Shown one piece after another: positions 18,864 to 25,486 of a DNA stretch of 25,486 nucleotides. The first letter of the stretch is position 1. Each line of letters starts with the position of its first letter. This DNA comes from a virus, in IMG/VR virus record IMGVR_UViG_3300046463_000168, positions 1-25,486 of that record; one strand, given 5' to 3'. The translations under genes were made by a program, and so were the position numbers. The notes beneath the pieces are model-generated. The model did no database searches and had not been told where the DNA came from. It saw only the letters and a program-made list of their open reading frames with translations.

Positions 18864-19783
18864 TGAATCCGGGCCTGTTTGGGTTTCCTGATGGCATCGT
18901 CCCGCCCAATGCGAAGTCGCAGATTTTCACGTCGAGCGGGCCGTTTAATCCGCAGCCGGGAGCGTCGGTTTATTTCGTTGACTTAATTGCGGGCGGTGGC
19001 GGCGGTGGCGGCACATCGACGTCAACCGCAGGTGCCGGAGGGGGTGGGGGCGGGGCTCGATGGCAAAAAATCATTCATGCCTCTTTGGTTGGCTCTCCCA
19101 TACCGGTAGTCGTTGGCGCGGGGGGCACCGGTGGTCTGCCCGGCGGAAACCCAGGCACCAGCGGCGGTAACACTTCTTTCGGAGGCTTCATCACCGTCTA
19201 TGGCGGAGCGGGCGGCCCGAACGGGAATGGCGTCGGAGGAGGCGGAGGCGGAATTGCATCTGCCGGATCAGGCGGAGCAGGTGGTGGGCCGTGTTATGTG
19301 GCTGCAGGAGGGTCAACCAATGCGGCGAATACCAATGTATTGGGCGGTGCCGGCGCTGGATTTAATCAAAACGGCGCCCAAGGTAATGCCGAATGGGGCG
19401 GCGCAGGAGGAGCCAATACTGGTACCGCCTTCCCTGGGGGGTCATCGTTATTCGGCGGCGCAGCTGGTGGCTGCGGCGGCTACGCATCGACGCCCGCAGG
19501 AATGGCCGGTGGTGTAAATGGCGCCTATACATCTGGCGGAGGCGCTTCAGGCGGAACAGCCGCAGCGGCCGGTAATCCGGGGGCAAATGGTGCAAACGCG
19601 AACGCTTTGGGCGTGGGAGCCCAAGGCGGCGGGGGTGGAGGGTATGGCAACACTACCGCAGGCGGAAACGGCGGAGCGGGCGGCATTCCCGGATGTGGCG
19701 GGGGCGGCGCAGGGCAAGGAACAACTGTCGGAGGAACCGGTGGCTCTGGTGGCCGCGGCGAAGTCCGCGTCTACTGGTGGTAA
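18863..19783 (+). CDS. Glycine-rich tail appendage protein
   Basis: A 306-residue protein. The first 45 residues hold an anchor ([20 protein letters not shown], then ASVYFVDLIA). The rest is about 40 percent Gly with repeated GGxGG runs, Asn and Ala interspersed, and short aromatic or hydrophobic staples, ending RGEVRVYWW. This resembles glycine-rich phage tail tip or adhesin proteins that can fold as polyglycine-II sandwiches. The VYFVDLIAGGGGGGG start pattern and the Trp-Trp end recur in such proteins. It is probably involved in host contact, but a receptor role is not shown. It follows the 18003 gene by overlap (TGATG). Confidence 0.8.
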   Translation: MNPGLFGFPDGIVPPNAKSQIFTSSGPFNPQPGASVYFVDLIAGGGGGGGTSTSTAGAGGGGGGARWQKIIHASLVGSPIPVVVGAGGTGGLPGGNPGTSGGNTSFGGFITVYGGAGGPNGNGVGGGGGGIASAGSGGAGGGPCYVAAGGSTNAANTNVLGGAGAGFNQNGAQGNAEWGGAGGANTGTAFPGGSSLFGGAAGGCGGYASTPAGMAGGVNGAYTSGGGASGGTAAAAGNPGANGANANALGVGAQGGGGGGYGNTTAGGNGGAGGIPGCGGGGAGQGTTVGGTGGSGGRGEVRVYWW

Positions 19784-19792
19784 GGAGACGAC

Positions 19793-20185
19793 ATGCGCGC
19801 AGCAATCATTGAAAACGGCGTGGTCGCCAACATCATCGAAGCCGATAATCTCGGCGTTTTTCCGGGCCTTGTTGACGCGACCGGCGCTGACATTGGCGAT
19901 CTGTGGGACGGCTCGGTATTCACGAAGCCGCCGCCGCTACCGCCCGTAGTTCCGGCGTCTGTCAGCCGCGCCCAAGCTCTCGCCGCGCTCTCGAATGCGG
20001 GACTGCTCACGCAAGCGCAAGACGCTGCAAACGCCTCGACGAATCCGCTCGTGCCAATTTTCTGGGACAACGCGCAGACCTTCGACCGCACCAGCGCGAC
20101 TGTCGCAACGCTCGGGGCAGCGCTTGGCCTCACCGATGCCCAGATCGACAGCCTGTTCATCGCCGCGTCGACCATCACCGCCTGA
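19793..20185 (+). CDS. Virion-associated protein, fiber assembly-like
   Basis: A 130-residue protein with N-terminal MRAAIIENGVVANIIEADNL and DIGDLWDGSVFTKPPP, the pattern of short phage proteins found next to tail fibers, then a Pro linker and a C-terminal helical domain (SRAQALAALSNAGLLTQAQD, NPLVPIFWDNAQTFDRTSAT, GLTDAQIDSLFIAA). A strong AAGGAG site precedes ATG. It may be a fiber chaperone or a minor structural protein; the sequence does not decide. It follows the glycine-rich gene. Confidence 0.75.
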   Translation: MRAAIIENGVVANIIEADNLGVFPGLVDATGADIGDLWDGSVFTKPPPLPPVVPASVSRAQALAALSNAGLLTQAQDAANASTNPLVPIFWDNAQTFDRTSATVATLGAALGLTDAQIDSLFIAASTITA

Positions 20186-20192
20186 GGCCCAG

Positions 20193-20441
20193 ATGAAGCA
20201 ATGGATCTTCCAGCTGCTGATCGCGCTCGACCAGTTGATGAACGTGTGCAGCACGCCGTTCTCGCGCGATGCCTGGGCCGATGAGACATTCTCGGCGCGC
20301 TGCTGGCGATTGCGACAGAGACAACCGTGGAAAGTGCTAAGGGCCGTCGTTGACGGCCTTTTCTTTTTCACGCCCAACCATTGCGAAGGCGCGTTCCAGT
20401 CCGAAAAGACGCGCGCTTACTCGCCGGTCGAGGAACGCTGA
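20193..20441 (+). CDS. Conserved phage protein (82 aa) with internal hairpin
   Basis: An 82-residue protein beginning MKQWIFQLLIALDQLMNVCS, then DAWADETFSARCWRLRQRQP, VVDGLFFFTPNHCEGAFQSE. The 'ADETxSARxWR...D.LFF..NHC' pattern is common in late regions of phages; I do not know its role. The hydrophobic N-terminus might be a membrane segment. A strong terminator-like hairpin lies in its coding sequence at 20342-20368. Its stop overlaps the start of the next gene (TGATG). Confidence 0.75.
   Translation: MKQWIFQLLIALDQLMNVCSTPFSRDAWADETFSARCWRLRQRQPWKVLRAVVDGLFFFTPNHCEGAFQSEKTRAYSPVEER
20342..20368 (+). terminator. Terminator-like hairpin inside coding sequence
   Basis: GGCCGTC (20342-20348) and GACGGCC (20352-20358) form a perfect 7-bp stem with a three-base loop, followed by TTTTCTTTTT (20359-20368). 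It lies within the gene 20193-20441. It may be a true partial terminator or a by-product of the encoded VVDGLFFF sequence. Confidence 0.5.
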
Positions 20442-22006
20442 TGCCGCTCGCGCCTTTCAAGGAAATGGGCTCGGCGGGCCTGAACCGCGATGTATTCGCG
20501 CCCGACACGCAGCCGAGCGAATGGACCGCCGGCCGCAATCTGCGTTTCCGCGATGGCTATGCGGAGAAGATGCAGGGACATGCAGCGATCTACGGTGCGC
20601 CGCAGGTCCCGCCCTATGCCGTGTTCCCGACGAACGGTGTGGCGGGCCGCTATTGGGTCTACTGCGGCCTCCAGAAGGTCTACGCGGTCCAGAACACGAC
20701 GCACACGGACATCACGCGGCAGACTTCGGGCGCCGATGTGCTCTATACCGGCACGGCAGCCAACAAATGGAATGGCGGCGTCCTGACTGGCGTCCTGTTC
20801 CTGAATAACGGCGTGGACGTGCCGCAGTTCTGGGGCGGCGATCCGGCGGTGAAGATGGCGAACCTCACCGGGTGGCCGGCTGGCTACACGTGCAAGGTGC
20901 TGCGCCCGTTCCGCAACTTCCTGATGGCGCTGAACGTCTCGAATGGTCCGTCCAACTTTCCGACCATGGTCAAGTGGTCGACCGAAGCCGATCCGGGCAC
21001 GCTGCCGGCCACGTGGGACGTTACCGATGCGACGCATGACGCCGGTCAGGTCGATCTCGCTGACACGCCTGATGTGATCGTCGACGGCCTGTCGCTGGGT
21101 CAGAACTTCGTCGTCTACAAAGAGGGCTCGACGTGGCTCGCGCAGTACTCGGGTCAGCCGTACATTTTCAACTTCGCACCTCTCTCGAAGCAGGCCGGCG
21201 CGCTCGCGCAGAACTGCGCAGTCGAGTTCCCCGGCGGCCACGCGGTGCTTACGCAGGGCGACATCGTCGTGGTGGACATCGCGGGCAATGTGACGTCGAT
21301 CGCCGACGCGCGCATTCGCAAGTACCTGTTCAACTCGATCGACTCGACCAACTACGGCAACTCGTTCGCGGTCGCCAACCTGCGCCGCAACGAAATCTGG
21401 TTCTGCGTGCCGAAGATCGGCGCGACGTGGCCGAACATGGCGATGGTCTGGAACTGGAAATCCAACACGTGGGGCACGCGCGATCTGCCGAACGTCTCAC
21501 ACGCGAATTCAGGCGTGATCGTCTACGCGCAGGGCAACTCGTGGCAGGTTCAAACCACGCCATGGAATCTCGAAACGAAGGCATGGGGGCAAAACGAATA
21601 CACCCAGGCAACACCGCGCCTCGTGCTGGCATCGGCCAATGACAACCTGATCTATCTGGCCGACGTCGGCGAAACGTTCGGCGCGGCCGCGATGACGGCC
21701 AACTGTGAAAAGACCGGGATCACGTTTGACGCGCCCGAGCGTCTGAAGCTGATCACGGAAGTGCGGCCGATCATCGACGCGCCGGCCGGGACCGTGGTGA
21801 ACGTCTATGTCGGCGGCCAGACGGATGCCGAGGCGCCGATCACCTGGACCGGGCCATTCCCGTTCACGGTTGGCACATCGCTGAAGGTCGACACCATATC
21901 CGCGCCGTGCGCGCGCTATGTGGGCGTGAAGTTCGAAACCACTGCTATCTGCACGTGGCGCGTGAAGCAGTTCACCGTCAACGCGCAAATGATGGGGCTC
22001 TACTGA
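20441..22006 (+). CDS. Tail hub/stabilisation protein, P22 gp10-like
   Basis: A 521-residue, mostly beta protein. It opens MPLAPFKEMGSAGLNRDVFA then EWTAGRNLRFRDGYAEKMQG, and continues with aromatic strands and repeated Asp-turn motifs (FRNFLMALNVSNGPSNFPTM, SLGQNFVVYKEGSTWLAQYS, ARIRKYLFNSIDSTNYGNSF, MAMVWNWKSNTWGTRDLPNV) that suggest a propeller-like fold. Its place after the adaptor and appendage genes, its size and the 'NLRFRDGY..K' opening fit P22 gp10-type packaged-DNA stabilisation or nozzle proteins. ATG 20441 overlaps the previous stop. The longer frame from 20381 was rejected. The functional name rests on synteny and general likeness. Confidence 0.82.
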   Translation: MPLAPFKEMGSAGLNRDVFAPDTQPSEWTAGRNLRFRDGYAEKMQGHAAIYGAPQVPPYAVFPTNGVAGRYWVYCGLQKVYAVQNTTHTDITRQTSGADVLYTGTAANKWNGGVLTGVLFLNNGVDVPQFWGGDPAVKMANLTGWPAGYTCKVLRPFRNFLMALNVSNGPSNFPTMVKWSTEADPGTLPATWDVTDATHDAGQVDLADTPDVIVDGLSLGQNFVVYKEGSTWLAQYSGQPYIFNFAPLSKQAGALAQNCAVEFPGGHAVLTQGDIVVVDIAGNVTSIADARIRKYLFNSIDSTNYGNSFAVANLRRNEIWFCVPKIGATWPNMAMVWNWKSNTWGTRDLPNVSHANSGVIVYAQGNSWQVQTTPWNLETKAWGQNEYTQATPRLVLASANDNLIYLADVGETFGAAAMTANCEKTGITFDAPERLKLITEVRPIIDAPAGTVVNVYVGGQTDAEAPITWTGPFPFTVGTSLKVDTISAPCARYVGVKFETTAICTWRVKQFTVNAQMMGLY

Positions 22007-22254
22007 TGGCCTATATCCCCGCTCAGCCGCCGTCCGATCCGAAGCAGATCCCGAACTATCTGCAATCCGAGTTCCAGAAGATCGCGCTCGCGCTCGCCGG
22101 CCAGTCGCCCGCTGTTCGCTATGAGCAGCAGGCCGTGCTGCCAAAAAAACCGCGTGAGGGTGACACCGTTTATTTCGCAGCGAACGTTACCGCGCCGTCG
22201 ACTGCGGCTGCGCTCTATCAATATCGGTCCGGTAGCTGGACCAAGATCGCATAA
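22006..22254 (+). CDS. Small conserved tail-region protein (82 aa)
   Basis: An 82-residue protein beginning MAYIPAQPPSDPKQIPNYLQ, with a helix (EFQKIALALAGQSPAVRYEQ), then strands with VYFAANVTAPSTAAALYQYR and a C-terminal WTKIA. This short IPxYL... then LYxYRxGSW layout is widespread directly after gp10-like genes in phages; the function is not established as far as I know. ATG 22006 overlaps the previous stop (TGATG). It is probably a minor virion component. Confidence 0.8.
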   Translation: MAYIPAQPPSDPKQIPNYLQSEFQKIALALAGQSPAVRYEQQAVLPKKPREGDTVYFAANVTAPSTAAALYQYRSGSWTKIA

Positions 22255-22265
22255 GGACTTTCAAC

Positions 22266-22844
22266 GTGAAGAATTTCATCAAAATTGCGCAAGGCGTCGA
22301 CGTCACGCCGTTAGCTCTGCAGCTGCATCAACACCCTGAGTTGTGGAATGTCGATATGGAACGGCTCGGGCCGAATGGGCCTCACCATGACAGCGACGAC
22401 ATTTGGGTCCGATATAACGACAAGACAGAATGGTTGAAGTCTGGCGATTGGTCGACGTTCAATAATGAACACGATCCCGTATGGTATCCGGCTGCATATG
22501 CTTTGCCCGCACTACGGCCGCTCGTGTTCGACTTGGCACGCCGAGTAGAAGCTGAGCGGATCGGTGGAATCTTTATCTGGCGCGTAAAGCCAGGCCACCA
22601 AATCTACCCGCATAAAGACTTCGGCTGGCACGTCGAGTATTACGACAAGTTCAATATCTGCATCCAGTCAGCACCTGGCGCCGCTTTCGTGTACGAGGGC
22701 GAACGGATTGAAGACCGACCGGGTGATGTGCACCGGTTCGTGAATACCGAGAATCATTCTGTGATCAATACGAGCGACCAAGACTATATCGTGATGTGCG
22801 TCTGTCTGAGAGTTCACGATTACGAACGGAGGTACAAGCGGTGA
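22266..22844 (+). CDS. Aspartyl/asparaginyl hydroxylase-like oxygenase
   Basis: A 192-residue protein with the double-stranded beta-helix motifs of 2-oxoglutarate/Fe(II) oxygenases of the aspartyl/asparaginyl hydroxylase type. RVKPGHQIYPHKDFGWHVEY contains the metal HxD pair (His116, Asp118). The far strand PGDVHRFVNTENHSVINTSD contains the second metal His (His164, with His156 nearby), and Arg182 in CLR is a candidate 2-oxoglutarate ligand. The family hydroxylates side chains using O2 and 2-oxoglutarate. The substrate here is unknown; a virion protein or a host factor would fit. It starts with GTG (AAGGA upstream) and overlaps the cupin gene by four bases. Its lower GC (about 47-50 percent in lines counted by eye, against about 58 percent or more nearby) suggests recent acquisition. 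Without motif-level alignment the assignment is good but not certain. Confidence 0.75.
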   Translation: MKNFIKIAQGVDVTPLALQLHQHPELWNVDMERLGPNGPHHDSDDIWVRYNDKTEWLKSGDWSTFNNEHDPVWYPAAYALPALRPLVFDLARRVEAERIGGIFIWRVKPGHQIYPHKDFGWHVEYYDKFNICIQSAPGAAFVYEGERIEDRPGDVHRFVNTENHSVINTSDQDYIVMCVCLRVHDYERRYKR

Positions 22845-23179
22845 CTGCTATTGATCTGGATTCCATATTGGGCGTGATGCACTTTTTCCCGACAGAGGGA
22901 AACCCTGTGTATATGCGCCGGATGCAAGCCAAGGAAGGCCACGTAATCGGTTCGCATCGGCATAACTACGAGCATTACAGCATTTTGTGCCAAGGCCGTG
23001 TGCGCTCAGAGATTGGCGGGCAAGTGCGCGAATACGAGACTGGAGACGTAATCACTATCCCAGCCGGAATTGAACACAAAATTACTGCGCTCACGGACAT
23101 TATCTGGTTTTGCGTGCATGGGACCTCGGAAACTGATCGAGAGAATATCGACGAAGTATTGATTCAAAAAGGGGCTTGA
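22841..23179 (+). CDS. Small cupin-domain protein
   Basis: A 112-residue single-domain cupin. Motif 1 is GSHRHNYEHYSILCQG (His39, His41, with Glu44 or His45 as further ligand candidates) and motif 2 is GDVITIPAGIEHK at residues 68-80, which fits G(X)5PXG(X)2H exactly with His79. These residues should bind a metal ion. The catalytic or binding role cannot be set from sequence; cupins act as oxygenases, isomerases or metal-dependent binding proteins. The GTG start overlaps the oxygenase stop as GTGA, with CGGAGG upstream, so the two products are coupled and probably act on the same process. It lies before the ejection-type gene. Confidence 0.85.
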   Translation: MTAIDLDSILGVMHFFPTEGNPVYMRRMQAKEGHVIGSHRHNYEHYSILCQGRVRSEIGGQVREYETGDVITIPAGIEHKITALTDIIWFCVHGTSETDRENIDEVLIQKGA

Positions 23180-23180
23180 T

Positions 23181-24494
23181 ATGCCAGCAGCTTGGATAGG
23201 CGCGGGTGCAGCGGTGATCGGGGCGGCTGGGAGCCTCTCGGGGGGCGACGGAGGAGGCTCGACGACGAGCACGCAGACGATGAGCCTCGACCCGGCCATG
23301 CACGGAATGCTGTACGGGTTCACGGACAGCACCGGGGCTCAGCATCCGGGCCTCGCAAATAGCACTTACAACATGCAGTGGACCCCGCAGAACGCGGGCC
23401 TCGCGCAGTTCGGCAACGACGCGAATTCATATCTCGGCTCTGGCGCACCCCTTGGCCTTCTCGGCCACTCGCTGAACACCGCGAACGGCATGCTCGGCTG
23501 GAGCCAGCAGACGCCGACGATGAACGCGGCATCGATGCAGGCGGCCGGAATGAATGCGGCACAGGGCAACGCCGCGCAAATCAATGCGCCGAACCAGAAC
23601 GGTATCAACCTGGCTCCGACGTATCAGAACATGCTGAGCGGCGCGTCCGGCAACAACCCGTATCTGAGGGGTCAGATTCAGCAGGGTATCGATCAGGCGA
23701 ACGACGCCTACAACAACTCGATGACCAACGCGACGCGCAACCTGACGCAGAACGTGTTGCCGGGGATCAATTCGGGGGCGGTGGCCGCCGGTGGTTATGG
23801 CGGCTCGCGGCAGGGCATCGCGCAAGGCAACGCCATCGGTCAGTACGGCACCGCGCTCGCGCAGGCAGGCGCGCAGATGGGCATGAACAATCAGGATGCC
23901 GCCGCGAATGCTCAGGCCAACACCTACATGCAGGGTCAGTCGAATGCTCTGTCTGCGCTCAACAACCTGTCGAATCAACAGTATGGCGTGGCGTCGCAGA
24001 ATGCCAGCCTGCAGCAGGGTATGAATCTCGCCAACCTGCAAAACCAGCAGCAGGCGAACGCGACGAATGCCGGCTTCCAGCAACAAGCCGGGCTCACGAA
24101 TGCGCAATTGACGCAGCAGGCGGCGCAGTCCAATCAGCAATCGAACCTCTCGACGAACGCGCTCAACAGTTCGAACGCGCTCGGTGCAATGAGCCAGATC
24201 GGCAGCTTGACCGGCCAGATCTATAACTACGGCTCGACACAGAACGCCTATCCGTTTTGGCAACAGCAGCAGGTCACGAACATGCTTTCACCATTCACCG
24301 GGCTGGGTGGCTCCGTTTCGCAGACCACACCGTATTTCACAAATCCGGTTGGTAATGCGGTCGGGGGCGCGACGGCGGGCCTCGGGCTTTATAACGCCTA
24401 CAAGAATGCGACTGGCTCGTCCAACTCATCGGGCTTCAATCCGTCTTACCAGTCGGCCTATTCCGGCTTCGACGACCCCTCCAATTACGGTTAA
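23181..24494 (+). CDS. Ejection-type internal virion protein
   Basis: A 437-residue protein with a short hydrophobic N-terminus (MPAAWIGAGAAVIGAAGSLS) and a long Ala/Asn/Gln-rich helical body with repeated Q-x-N and NAxNAQ-like elements (for example NAAQGNAAQINAPNQNGINL and NNQDAAANAQANTYMQ). It has no enzymatic motif. Such Gln/Asn-rich proteins after the tail genes in short-tailed phages are internal virion proteins that leave with the DNA and help it cross the envelope. It directly follows the cupin gene (one-base gap) and precedes a second protein of the same general type. Role from position and composition. Confidence 0.78.
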   Translation: MPAAWIGAGAAVIGAAGSLSGGDGGGSTTSTQTMSLDPAMHGMLYGFTDSTGAQHPGLANSTYNMQWTPQNAGLAQFGNDANSYLGSGAPLGLLGHSLNTANGMLGWSQQTPTMNAASMQAAGMNAAQGNAAQINAPNQNGINLAPTYQNMLSGASGNNPYLRGQIQQGIDQANDAYNNSMTNATRNLTQNVLPGINSGAVAAGGYGGSRQGIAQGNAIGQYGTALAQAGAQMGMNNQDAAANAQANTYMQGQSNALSALNNLSNQQYGVASQNASLQQGMNLANLQNQQQANATNAGFQQQAGLTNAQLTQQAAQSNQQSNLSTNALNSSNALGAMSQIGSLTGQIYNYGSTQNAYPFWQQQQVTNMLSPFTGLGGSVSQTTPYFTNPVGNAVGGATAGLGLYNAYKNATGSSNSSGFNPSYQSAYSGFDDPSNYG

Positions 24495-24503
24495 GGAGCG
24501 CAC

Positions 24504-25486
24504 ATGGGACTTCTAGACGGTTTGATGAACGATCCGACGACGCTCGGCCTGCTGTCCGCCGGCACGAACATGATGGCGGCCAGCGGCCCGAGTCGGATGC
24601 CGGTTGGTTTCGGTAGTGTGCTCGCGCAGGGGCTTCAAGGTACGGTCGGCGGGTATCAGGGGGCGATCGATCACCAGTACGATCGCATGTCGAAGGCGCT
24701 GCAGTTGCAGAACCTGCAGTATCAGGCGAACAAGAGCGGCCTGCTGAACAGCATTCTGCAGGGCGCATTTTCGGGGCCGCAGGGAGCACCGGCGCAGGCG
24801 AGCGCGCCGCAGACGCGTGGCACTGGCATTCCGGTGCTCGACGCGGGCGGCATGGCGTCCGGCCCGGATGCATCAGGACCCGGCGTGACCTCGGCACCGG
24901 TTCCCGGCATTGGCGCCGCGGCTCAGGCGCCGCAGGCCGATGTGCCCGCAGCGCCGCAACCTCAGGCCGCGCCCGCTGCCGCACCGCAAGCCGGCGGCCT
25001 GTTCGGCAGCATTCCGACTCAACAGGCAGGGCTCGCGCTCGCGCTATCGCCGGATAAGCTCGTCGACAGCATGCTTGCCCAATACTCGCCGACCGATTTC
25101 CAGAAGCTGCTGCGCGCGTCCGGCATTGATCCCAGCAGCACGCTCGGCAAGCAAATGATTCAGCAACAGGTCGCCAAGCTGAACAACATGCCGCTGCAGG
25201 CGTTTCGCGGTGGTGGCTTTGCGTACAACCCCGCGACAGGGTCGATGCAGCAACTGCCGCAAGTTCCCGAGGGCTATACGGCAGTGCAGGGGCCAAATGG
25301 CTGGCAGATCGTGCCGGTGGCCGGTGCGAACGATGCTATCGCTGCATCTGCTGCGGCGAAGGCGGGCGGTGAGGGTAGCGTCTTGCCATTTTCGGGTGTC
25401 GATGCGCAAGGCAACCCTCTGCCGGTCACGAATCGGACTTCTGCCGCGACCGGGGGCGCATTCGGCAATCAGCCGCCGCCGATCCC
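24504..25486 (+). CDS. Second ejection-type virion protein, cut by window end
   Basis: At least 327 codons, open to the right edge, so the C-terminus is missing. It starts MGLLDGLMNDPTTLGLLSAG, then GGYQGAIDHQYDRMSKALQL, a coiled-coil stretch, a Pro/Ala-rich linker at about residues 90-170, and GGFAYNPATGSMQQLPQVPE. The MGLLDGLxNDP...GLLxAGxxM opening is typical of short-tailed phage internal proteins with long helical bodies. GGAG precedes ATG. It is likely an ejection protein that acts with the preceding gene product, but the missing part prevents a firm name. Confidence 0.78.
   Translation, partial: MGLLDGLMNDPTTLGLLSAGTNMMAASGPSRMPVGFGSVLAQGLQGTVGGYQGAIDHQYDRMSKALQLQNLQYQANKSGLLNSILQGAFSGPQGAPAQASAPQTRGTGIPVLDAGGMASGPDASGPGVTSAPVPGIGAAAQAPQADVPAAPQPQAAPAAAPQAGGLFGSIPTQQAGLALALSPDKLVDSMLAQYSPTDFQKLLRASGIDPSSTLGKQMIQQQVAKLNNMPLQAFRGGGFAYNPATGSMQQLPQVPEGYTAVQGPNGWQIVPVAGANDAIAASAAAKAGGEGSVLPFSGVDAQGNPLPVTNRTSAATGGAFGNQPPPI

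Noticed and set aside
1-25486. CRISPR array, tRNA gene, insertion sequence or attachment site
   Set aside because: No regularly spaced repeats, tRNA-like folds, transposase or integrase sequence seen in the window.

Overview
The window is a stretch of a temperate, tailed double-stranded DNA phage or prophage with a short-tailed (podovirus) gene set. The GC-rich codon use and many of the small early proteins resemble Burkholderia-type phages, so a Burkholderia, Paraburkholderia or related host is likely; this is inferred from protein style and no host gene is in view. No integrase, attachment site, tRNA or lysis cassette was seen, and both ends cut through genes (1-74 on the minus strand, 24504-25486 on the plus strand).

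Positions 1-2804 hold the leftward half of the immunity region. A promoter with consensus -35 and -10 boxes (967-994, minus; a PL analogue) drives five small, tightly coupled genes toward the left edge. To its right is a leftward operon of an S24-type, self-cleaving CI repressor, a secreted Adhesin_E-like protein and a lipoprotein, closed by a strong terminator at 1019-1042. The two exported proteins sit where lambda carries rexAB, so they should be made in the lysogen. PR and PRM candidates lie back to back between cI and cro, and a TGAATA hexamer recurs at both this region and PL.

Positions 2805-9064 are the rightward early region: Cro-like protein, ribbon-helix-helix protein, CII-family (CP76) regulator, an O-like replication initiator with repeats inside its gene that may be the origin, a G39P-like helicase loader, a RusA resolvase, and a chain of small genes, many overlapping by 1-4 bases. 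It ends with a possible antiterminator and a promoter-terminator pair resembling PR'-tR'.

Positions 9170-25486 are the late virion genes on the plus strand: small and large terminase, P22-type portal, scaffold, SU10-type major capsid protein, head and adaptor proteins, tail-appendage proteins including a glycine-rich one, a gp10-like tail protein and two ejection-type proteins. Two intrinsic terminators lie inside this operon, flanking the scaffold and capsid genes. Between the tail and ejection genes sits a lower-GC pair: an aspartyl/asparaginyl hydroxylase-like oxygenase and a cupin, overlapping by four bases. This pair is the most unusual content of the window. The other leading points are the exported genes in the rex position, the repeat array inside the replication gene, and an N-terminal motif shared by two otherwise different late proteins.
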